DNA of 64,000 bases from Drosophila persimilis (lineage: Eukaryota > Arthropoda > Insecta > Diptera > Drosophilidae), in NCBI RefSeq assembly GCF_003286085.1, contig NW_020825288.1, positions 16,368,001 to 16,432,000 on the forward strand. Direction: 5' to 3'. The first letter of the stretch is position 1. Each line of letters opens with the position of its first letter. This document shows positions 49,858 to 58,633 of the stretch, piece by piece. The notes below the pieces were generated by a model. It saw only the letters and a list, made by a program, of their open reading frames with translations, was not told the DNA's origin and did not search any database. Both the position numbers and the translations under genes were made by a program.

Positions 49858-50423
49858 CACTAACCATACAGCATATAGATGTGCCAGTTCATACAACGAA
49901 AGTGTCACACACCGGCTTGCGCTATCCGTACCCCAGAGTGACGTCATCATGAGAGAGAGAGCGCAGAGAGAACATCTTTGCATGTGTTAGTACACACGCA
50001 ATATGTTTCGACAAAAAGTATGTGATTGTATGTTTTTTCAGATTTTTTGAACTCTCTCAGGTCTGATCTGTTTTGCCACCAGCATGTTTTAGTGTATGGG
50101 TGCACATGCATTCTCACGTACTTTGCGTGTGTGTGTTTACTATTGCTGGCCGCTAGAACTGAAATTTGAGTTTGGTTCTTGTTTCGGGTCTTTTGATGGA
50201 CTGACCTACCGCCACAAAATAAATGAAGAATGGGCAGGGGGTGGGGGTATGGTACACTAGGGCGCGGGAAACAAAATAAAAGCTGTTATTTGTTTGATTT
50301 ATACCACAAAATATAAAATATTACAATAATATAATTGCACATTTATTTCCTTATCTTAAGCAGGTTGATTATAAATTATACAAATTATGCAAACGCCGTC
50401 GGTTCTCGACGTTTTTGTTTATT
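49858..50423 (+). repeat. Left terminal inverted repeat of the foldback-like transposon
   Basis: It is paired base for base with 51,197-51,750 in the opposite orientation. It contains AACGCCGTCGGTTCTCGACG near its inner end. Confidence 0.9.
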
Positions 50424-51196
50424 ATAACTAAAATAATGATGTATCTAAATATACAATATAAGAAAATATATATATATACTTAAATAAATATGCATAAATA
50501 TAAATGGAATTGGTTTTACATATATTTCAAATCAATTGTCAATCGCGCGCTTTCGGACGGGAATCTGCAAAGTACAAATTTAGATGCCGGTCGCACCTTG
50601 AATACTCTCATGGACAATACCCATAAATTTTCTAATTCAATTATAAAATATCTTATGTACATACATATGCACATAAATATTAAAGTTTATTACATTCGTA
50701 TATTGCATGAGGGTTTTCAAAATTACTGCTGCCCGGTCAGCGTCGAGTCGGTGTGTCTCGAGAGAAAGAATACAAAAACAAAATATGAATTGTCTGCGTG
50801 CTGAAACCGTAGGGCAGCGTGGTCGCTGATGTCTTTGGCGCGGCACAGTGGGACTCAGCCGAAATAGTAAAAAAATTGTATGAGTTCTTTAGATAAATTC
50901 TAATAGAGAATTTTCCAATCGAATTTTCCCACTGTGCCGCTCCAAAGACATCGGCGATCCGCGACCACCGCTTCGACGGTGCTGAGGCTCGAGAGTCCAG
51001 AATTGCCGAACAGACGAAACCGATGGGCAGCGGGGTCGCGGTAGAGACGAAGTACAGGCGAAAAGGGAATTGAAACCCCGCGCGCTCCCTCGTGCCTTTT
51101 GGGTTCTAATGTTAGGACCCGCCATAGAACAGCTTTTTGGTCGCTCATGCAACATCTTGGTATTGTATAGTCTTTGGTATTGTATAGTCTTTGATA

Positions 51197-51750
51197 TAAA
51201 CAAAACGTCGAGAACCGACGGCGTTTGCATAATTTATAATCAACCTGCTTAAGATAAGGAAATAAATGTGCAATTATATTATTGTAATATTTTATATTTT
51301 GTGGTATAAATCAAACAAATAACAGCTTTTATTTTGTTTCCCGCGCCCTAGTGTACCATACCCCCACCCCCTGCCCATTCTTCATTTATTTTGTGGCGGT
51401 AGGTCAGTCCATCAAAAGACCCGAAACAAGAACCAAACTCAAATTTCAGTTCTAGCGGCCAGCAATAGTAAACACACACACGCAAAGTACGTGAGAATGC
51501 ATGTGCACCCATACACTAAAACATGCTGGTGGCAAAACAGATCAGACCTGAGAGAGTTCAAAAAATCTGAAAAAACATACAATCACATACTTTTTGTCGA
51601 AACATATTACGTGTGTACTAACACATGCAAAGATGTTCTCTCTGCGCTCTCTCTCTCATGATGACGTCACTCTGGGGTACGGATAGCGCAAGCCGGTGTG
51701 TGACACTTTCGTTGTATGAACTGGCACATCTATATACTGTATGGTTAGTG
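51197..51750 (-). repeat. Right terminal inverted repeat of the foldback-like transposon
   Basis: This is the reverse complement of 49,858-50,423 with very few differences. Confidence 0.9.
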
Positions 51751-51889
51751 ATTATACATATTCCTCGATTTTGTTATTCCGTGGAATATTACTAGCTAGA
51801 TAGAATATTTAGCCATGCCCACATAATTTTATCCGATTAATGAATCAATTTTCTACTTGACTGGCATATTAAATACTTGGCTTTGATTG

Positions 51890-52165
51890 TTTTTGCCTCA
51901 ATTTTGGTTGCTCAACAACAATATAGCGACTCGTATGATGGAAACCCGAGCTTAGCCCACTTAAGCCCCCTATATTTAAATAGTTCAACTACTCAAGGTA
52001 AGTGGCGGAAAATATTAACAATTGTAAATTCTTATAGATCCATCCTATCCTTCCCTTTAACTTGCCAAACCCCACGAATCTTTCATCTGAACTGCGCTAA
52101 AATGATTACCCCCTTGGCTTATAATAGGTTAATAGTTCTCCGGCAACCATATTGCTTAATTTTTA
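51890..52165 (+). other. Non-repeat segment inside copy B with gene-like sequence
   Basis: Between two repeat modules there is about 275 bp with no counterpart in copy A. An open frame (LIVFASILVAQQQYSDSYDG, then NPSLAHLSPLYLNSSTTQ) ends at a perfect CAAG|GTAAGT donor. It looks like a signal peptide plus short mature part. The frame lacks an ATG; ATT AAA TAC stands where one would be expected. The hydrophobic part overlaps sequence alignable to the repeat module. It may be a captured exon fragment or coincidence. Confidence 0.25.
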
Positions 52166-53240
52166 TGTTCCGTCAAATATTATGCGCTAGATAGAACATT
52201 TAGCCATGCCCACATAATTTTATCCGATTAATTAATCAATTTTCTACTTGACTGGCTTATTTTTAATACTTGCTTTTTTTGGATTTTGCTTAAAAAAAGG
52301 TTTTAGCGAAAAAGGTCAAACAAATTAAACGTAATAAAACGTAAGAGAAAAATCGTTCCAATTGTTAAATTTCTTTATTCCGTTGAATAATGCTGCCTAA
52401 CTAAAACCATTAGCTCTGCCCACATAATTTTAGACCATTAATGAATAAATTTTCTACCTGATTGACTACTTTTAAGTACTCTCTTTTATTGTGTAGTGTA
52501 TAAAACAAGGTTTAGACAAAAAAGGTCAACAAAAAAACAGTGGCAACGTAAGTGAGTATGAAATGTCACGTCAACCGGAGTTTGGGCTCAGCTATACCCT
52601 ATTTCGTTGATATATATGAAGAAACTGGTTTTCCAAGGTGTTTTAAAACGTAATTAATATAGAAATTATCTCAGATTGTTTTGTTTTGGACATATTAATG
52701 CATATGATTAGGGTATTGTAAATATATCTCGATCCCGATACCCATTCTTGGTTTCTGTAAGAATAGCACTACCTTCAAAATGTCGTTGAAATACCTTTAA
52801 AACAGAGACTGACTAGTTTTGGCCTTTATTGGTGCCTTAGATGACAAACATTCTCTCAGTTCTATAATATCTATTTCCCAGGGTATGCAAAATGTTGCTC
52901 AATCCGCGCCATGTTGGGGAACAATGATGCTCGATTTCTCGACACATGAGTCTGGCCCATACAAATGAAATGTTGCCAGCAACATAAGACGAAAGAAAAC
53001 ATAAGTAAGTATGGATTGTAGGGACATTGTGGCGAAGCAAAATCCCATCGAGGAAATTCCAAAAAAAGTCCCATCAAACTTAAAGCTTTAATTCAAATTC
53101 TTAAAGATTCACCAATTTTGTGGAGAGTATTTAAAAGCCCGCTGGTCTACAATGGGTTAATCGTTCTCGGTCCACTATCGGCAATATCCGTTTTTTTCAA
53201 CTATCGACACTGGATGCCTTGCAGCGCTAGTATCGAAGAT

Positions 53241-53291
53241 AGAACTGCGCAAGCAGTTCTTTAACTGGCTCATAAAGTTCTTTTGAGAACT
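53241..53291. repeat. Two adjacent small hairpins sharing AGAACT/AGTTCT
   Basis: AGAACTGC-GCAA-GCAGTTCT (53,241-53,260) and AGTTCT-TTTG-AGAACT (53,276-53,291) are perfect inverted repeats with 4-base loops. Confidence 0.6.
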
Positions 53292-53424
53292 GAACAAATG
53301 CAGAGTTCCATTAACGGCCACAGCGGGAATTTCAAACATGGAGCCACTGAGCGGACAAATGCTTAATGGATACGAAAATTGGTTGTTGTAGCTTTTATAG
53401 TCGCTGAGAAATTGGCGTCAAACA

Positions 53425-53512
53425 AGACGGATGGACAGACATGGCCATGGACTAGACTATTGATGCTGATCAAGAATATATATACTTTATGGGGTCGGAA
53501 CATCCACTTTCA
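53425..53512 (-). mobile_element. Short DINE-1-type fragment, inverted
   Basis: GGACAGACATGG, then CTATTGATGCTGATCAAGAA and TATGGGGTCGGAA, reads as the reverse complement of 36,485-36,580 in the Helitron remnant, with mismatches and a small gap. It is an internal scrap without termini. Confidence 0.65.
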
Positions 53513-53530
53513 CCATAATTCTCTATGGTG

Positions 53531-53562
53531 ATATAACTAGATTCTGTAGGAGCCACTCAGTC
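53531..53562 (+). promoter_or_regulatory. Candidate TATA box and initiator for the 53.6-kb ORF
   Basis: A TATAA element at 53,532-53,536 lies about 25 bp before TCAGTC at 53,557-53,562, which fits the fly initiator TCAKTY. This predicts a start near 53,559 and a 5' UTR of about 55 nt. Confidence 0.4.
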
Positions 53563-53614
53563 AGTGTTTATTTAAAACAAGTCAGTCAAGGCTCTGCTTC
53601 TTTTCCTGATTAAA

Positions 53615-53731
53615 ATGGATATGGACAACGAATCCGCCCCACAGCATGTCACCCTGGAAATCAACCACGAGAACATGCCAAGATCTGATTCGCTAAAGAA
53701 AATCTCCACCCTGCCCTGCTGCCACTGCTGA
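53615..53731 (+). CDS. Candidate short ORF, 38 aa, unknown function
   Basis: ATG in an excellent fly context (TTAAAATGG) opens a 38-codon frame beginning MDMDNESAPQHVTLEINHEN and ending SLKKISTLPCCHC. The stop is followed 22 bp later by a possible donor (A|GTAAGC at 53,754). Composition and third-position GC are coding-like, unlike the surrounding AT-rich DNA. A TATA/Inr pair sits upstream. The Cys cluster at the C terminus could be lipid-modified or bind metal, but I recognise no family. It may instead be a truncated copy of another gene's first exon. Confidence 0.4.
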   Translation: MDMDNESAPQHVTLEINHENMPRSDSLKKISTLPCCHC

Positions 53732-53759
53732 TGGGGGGGAAATGATAATTAGAGTAAGC

Positions 53760-56700
53760 TCGCATCGCACACATGCGTAAGTTTGATGGAAAAACGTACA
53801 TAAATAGTAACAATCTCATTTAAAAATCTCCACCAAGAGCCTAATGAGCGTTGGGCGAGCGGAAGCGGGACTGAAGCGTTCGGCCCAGGCCAGGCGATGG
53901 CGAACGCACAGAAAAGAAATGTAATTATATCGCATTATTTGTCATTTCGAGCAAATGAATTGAAACAAATTTAGTGTGACAAATGAATTGTACACATAGT
54001 ATGGATATGGTATACGACACGACTGTCTGTATATGGAGAGATTGGGCGGGGCCGCGGTTGTGGTTGTGGATGTGGATGGGGCTGCTAATGTTGCCATCCA
54101 CTAGGCAGGGACGGAAATAAGTACACACGAGTACCCGTACCTTATAGACACACTCAATTTGCTGTCTCTCTAGTCAATTTCATTTCATTTGCATGAAGTT
54201 CTCTGTCTCTGTCTGTGTCTCTGCCTTTTTTCTCCTTCTCATGTACACTACATATAGTACATGGTCGTGTGCTATCTCTGTGATATCTGTAGGCCATCGG
54301 CATTATGCCTTTTGCCTAATTCAGCTTTATGAGCCATGTCTAATTACCAAATGAATTGTGCAATTATATGTATATTTTTGTTTATTAATTGGCTTCCTCA
54401 CTAATGAGCCTAATGACCAGATATCTACAAGCATATATTATATGTACGTACTCGTGCAGTGTGGGTATACATAGTATGTATGGTATATCCAACCTACTCG
54501 AATATGCAGATTTGTTGAGTCAGAGATGATCTCTGCGACTGGCTGACTCGGACTGACATGGCCAACATAAATGTCATGAGTTATGAGGCATTGATGCTGA
54601 TCGGCCAAGTTTGCGGTTGCAGCCAGACCAATAGCCTTTTTGGTGCAATCTGCCAAGTCGCCAGTCCCAAGTTATTTGCGGTTGGCAGCGTAACGAGCAC
54701 TTTTCACACAAAGTTGCCAACGCCAGCGGAAGCGGCCGTCATTGACAGGCCAGAAGGGCCACAGCCCAAGAAGGAACCATTTACGAAAAGGGTTTTTTGA
54801 AAGAGATGAGAACTGATTTCTCTGGAACATGAAATGGACTGGCATGCTCTGTAAACCCAACATGTTACAGGAGAAATATACTCCCCGATCTATTCTCTGC
54901 TTAAATAATATTATTGAAGAATACCTACCTAGTACCTAGATGGTACTGATGGGGCATACATAACTTGCGGTTAGCTTGGTCTTGAGAAGGATGGAGTTAC
55001 GGCTGCGCCTCTGGTTTGTGCAACGCAACCCATTAGCACTTATTAAACCTAAGTGCTGAGAGGGACCCGCGGAACGCATCGTCGGGCGGAAATGGGCTTG
55101 GATTTGAAGTGCTGGTTACCAATGGACTGGACTGGTGACAGCTGCGCCAGTTTGCAATCAACATTTCAGCATTTCAATTGTCTGTGGCACTGGGAGTTGC
55201 AGTTGCAGTGGCATTCTACCGGTTTCCAGGTCGAGCTTAGCGGCGCGTGTCGCGCTGGCAGACAGACAGAGAAACAGACAAGCAAACCGAAAGCGAGACA
55301 AAGAAAGAAATGAACTGAACAGAACTGAAATGCAGCTCAAAATGGCTGCCAATTATGTGGCTGCCATATTTGTTTGTGGGCTATCGCTTTCTGCCGCTCT
55401 GTTGCTGGGCAATAAAACATTTTGTTTTATTATTAGCCACCACCAGCACCACCACCGCACGGACCCAGCCAGGTCAAGGAGTGGCAAGGAAAAAAAATAA
55501 AACCGCCTCTGATTCGCATTTAAGTTAGCTCAAATTTGCCAAATTGCGGGGAAAAGTTTGGTTTTCTCGTGTCTGCAAGCCGTTAGAGGAGCTGGCTCTG
55601 AGCTGGCACCTGCTCCAAGGCTCATCAGGACACGCCCCATTCCGAGCCACGAACACTTCACACTTTCACAGGCCAAACAAAGGATGCGGCCAGCCAGGGT
55701 GAATCGTCCAAATTAAATAACAAATTGGTCAACACAATTTCATTATAAAGGCAATAGCCAAGAACACACATGAATAACCCTTCATCAGATTAGGGGCAGC
55801 TGCAGGCGCCGCGACGCATCGCATCGCAGCGCATCGATGTCGACGCTCAAATCGATTATCCTTTGGCCAATCCTTTTGCATACCCGCGTACGTGCCGCAC
55901 CTGTTGTCATGGCCTAATCGAGGGCTCAAGTGTCTCGGCCGGAGAGCGCTTCTAAGTGCTGGATGCCATGCGAACGAGCGGATGGCCATCTCTTGATGGC
56001 TATCGACTCTAATGGCGTCCAGGGCATCAAATTGGCCGACAGCTTTAATGGTGAGAGGGAGACAGCGAACTGGAAATTGGACACGGCCAACAGGATATGC
56101 ATGGAGAGCACGCAGTAGCAGTGGCTGTGGCAGCGGCGGGTAGGTGCGAACGTCCAAAAACTGTGGACGTTGCATAATTATATGCAATTTATCCCCGAGT
56201 GCACCAGGGTCTGCCGTTGTCCTTCCTAGAAAGGCATCGACTCCGACTGCCGGCTACCGAGTTACCTGCTGGGAGGCAGAGCCCTGCCGATCCTCCCGAT
56301 CGAGAGGTTCAATGAATGAAAAGCCGCCGTCTATTTGCGTCTATTTGCGTGGGTGTGGCCGAGCAGGCAGCTGCCTTCAGAACGCACTTCACTCGCCTTT
56401 TAAAACGCTCTCAGGATCGCTCGCGCGTGCTCCGGCGCCACTAACTTGACTATAACTTGCTTAATTAGCAGTCAATATCACGCACTTCATATCGTCCAAT
56501 TAATTTAGCATATTACTCCGGCTAACTACGAGTTACAAGTTGTTGTTAGTGGCATCGTTGCTGTTGCTCGCTGTGTGGCAATTACCTGGCACACAACGTC
56601 GTTGCTCCGGAGTTGACGGCTTCGTTTGTTGCAGCCAACGCCAGTCCGTACTAGCCTGACATGCAAAACTGAAATCAGCATATTGCATGTTGTCATACTC

Positions 56701-58273
56701 CCCCGTACCGCGCAGGGCCCCCTTCCCCTCCCCTCCCCTCCCTCTAGAGCGATGCATGTGCATATTCCCAATGCCTAATGATAGAGCTGACGGGCGGTGC
56801 AGTAAACGTCAAAACGTCAAGCGTCTATTAGCCTGATTTTTGCCAGCGTCGGAGCTCCCTTCTCTGTCCGGCTGCTCCTCTTGGCCCTACTATGTCTAGG
56901 GTCTAGAGTTTTTTCCACCAAAATTGCCTGCGGGCTATGCTTCATTATAATCTTAGACCAATAGGTTTATATTGTAAATACACTGCGAAAAATTAATTTC
57001 AAGTGAACAAGAGGAATGATGTTGGATTTTTATAGACAGTTCTGATGTCCATAGTACATAATATATGACTTTAGTTCAATTCAAGGGAAATCGTACCTAT
57101 TTAAAGGTAATTTATCTGCTAATACTGCTTATTGTTAAAAGATACCGCCTCGTCCTTGTTTGCCCATGCACTTTTCTCTCTGTGTATGCTCCTTGCATGC
57201 AATGCGCTATTTTAAATCAGCTAACGAAACTCTGGGCATACCCGCCTCCTTTTCCTTTCACGTTGCCCAGATCCCAGCATCGACTTTGTTTGTTCGTTAA
57301 CATTCTGCGCTTAAATGGCATAGTTGGGTGTTGCATGCAACGGGCAGCGTGCCTACATTGTTGTTGCACTTGGTAACAATATTTAGTAAATTTAGGTGTT
57401 TCTTTGTGCTGTTTTTTGTCAGCGTGTCTCTCTCTTAAATTCGTGTCATGTGCCTGAGCAATTTAGCGTTTAATGAGAAGGCGTTCGTTGGTCATTAAAC
57501 TGCAGTGGCCGCGTACACCCCAGCCCTCCCGATCCCGCCCGTATCGTCGTTGCAGTCCGGCACGTAATTGTGACTTGACTCTTTTTTGTTGAATTTTCGT
57601 ACAGGCTGCTTATTAATGCCGGCCCTAAAGCCCTCTAAGCAGCCAGCAGTCTGCAGAGCCAACGTTAGGCGACACTCGCGTGACACTTTGATGCTCTGTT
57701 TGGTGCATCGCCAATGTAATTACCCTCCGAGAAGGGGGCCTTTCAGTGCAAACAAGCCCAATCGATAAGTTTGCCCATCAACGTCATCATCGTTATGGGC
57801 TAGTTGTGTCAGCGACCAAAAAAAAGGTCGGAATATGCTTAATACTGTGCAATTTACATGGCCACACAAAAGGGAAACTTGATAATGGCCTTTAATAGAT
57901 TTGCAGACTGAAGAAAGGGCAGCTTGGGTCTGTTGGGCAGCTTTTCTATGCAGTGATCTATCCAACTGCCGTGCTTCCCTGAAAGACAGGTTTTAAGCGA
58001 TCTCAACGAAGTTTTACGAAATTAAACCTCTACATCTAACATTTGTTGGTTTGGCATATACTCGTAGTAGGTTTATGGTTTTATAGAAGGCACACAGATC
58101 TGGTTGAAATCGGATCACTATATCACTGACATACAAATTATCGGATCTTTGTTTAAAAAACTCTACGTAGTGCAAAATACACACGTTCTTTTGAAATTAA
58201 GTATATATTTGAAAATTAAAAAAAAAACCAATAAATATTCGACTGAATCTATCTTTCAGAATTGCGAGCCATA
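53760..58273. other. Intergenic DNA between the 53.6-kb ORF and the CNEP1R1-like gene
   Basis: No ORF with coding character, RNA gene or transposon was recognised. There are TATG/TACAT-rich stretches near 54.4-54.5 kb and CGCATCG repeats near 55.81-55.84 kb. Confidence 0.5.
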
Positions 58274-58633
58274 ATGGATTATCAAAGCTCTGATGATCTA
58301 AGGGCCTTCGACCGTCGCTTACGAGAAATAGTTTCTAACCAGAAACCTAGTCGACGGACATGGAGTCTCATCTTAGCCGGTGCCGCTGCCTGCGTCGTTC
58401 TGTGTGTCTTCTACTGGTACGGGAACCCCAACAGCAGTAGTTCTCTACCAATGAAGATCATGTGCAGCCCAGTTGTCTTTTTCTTCGTTCTTGCGATGGA
58501 AATTTTGTTTGCTGTGAAGTGCCTGTTTCTGGAAAAGAAAATCTTTTTGAAACGTTTACGCCTGGTATTGAACGATTATAGCTTGAGCTGCAACAAACAT
58601 GGTGAACTTAATTTAATTCCGATAAAGCCATAA
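58274..58633 (+). CDS. CNEP1R1/TMEM188-like nuclear envelope phosphatase regulatory subunit paralog
   Basis: A single uninterrupted 119-codon frame. MDYQSSDDLRAFDRRLREIV matches the family N terminus (DLKAFERRL pattern). Two hydrophobic segments follow, at about residues 31-48 and 63-86. The C-terminal block RLRLVLNDYSLSCNKHGELN corresponds to the family's conserved ...L..YNMSCDDTGKL... region. Length equals the usual roughly 125 residues. Family members bind the phosphatase CTDNEP1 (Dullard in flies) at the nuclear envelope/ER to activate lipin dephosphorylation. The ATG at 58,274 is chosen because the homologous region starts there; there is no upstream ATG in frame. The sequence is clearly diverged (SCNKHG for SCDDTG) and lacks introns, so it is probably a retrocopy of the canonical gene. 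TATCTTTCAG just before it could be an acceptor of a 5' UTR intron. No AATAAA is seen close downstream. Confidence 0.8.
   Translation: MDYQSSDDLRAFDRRLREIVSNQKPSRRTWSLILAGAAACVVLCVFYWYGNPNSSSSLPMKIMCSPVVFFFVLAMEILFAVKCLFLEKKIFLKRLRLVLNDYSLSCNKHGELNLIPIKP

Larger units (their letters stand above)
49858..51750. mobile_element. Inverted-repeat (foldback-like) DNA transposon, 1,893 bp, unclassified
   Basis: The ends are CACTAACCATACAG and its reverse complement. Long terminal inverted repeats span about 49,858-50,423 and 51,197-51,750. They are nearly identical: I see two base differences, a roughly 9-bp insertion and a one-base length change. A 7-bp direct repeat ATTATAC flanks the element (49,851-49,857 and 51,751-51,757). 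The unoccupied homologous site is at 8,998-9,004 (ATTCTAC). The roughly 770-bp centre has no transposase ORF. It holds a smaller inverted repeat (about 50,811-50,853 versus 50,928-50,971). Each arm carries TGACGTCA and a GAGAGAGAGAG tract. A 7-bp duplication would fit some P-like or other cut-and-paste groups; I cannot assign a superfamily. Confidence 0.9.
49812..53080. repeat. Dispersed AT-rich repeat array, copy B, interrupted by an inverted-repeat transposon
   Basis: The segments 49,812-49,857 and 51,751-51,860 together match 8,955-9,110 of copy A. The segment 52,185-53,080 matches 10,140-11,040. Modules with GCCCACATAATTTTA occur near 51,812, 52,205 and 52,418. The left end abuts, and may share sequence with, the Fancm promoter. 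There is no coding capacity for transposition. Confidence 0.8.

Noticed and set aside
50490-50804. 104-codon ORF in the centre of the foldback-like element
   Set aside because: AT-rich and without a DDE, THAP, BED or other transposase motif; it spans the element centre, so it is probably chance.
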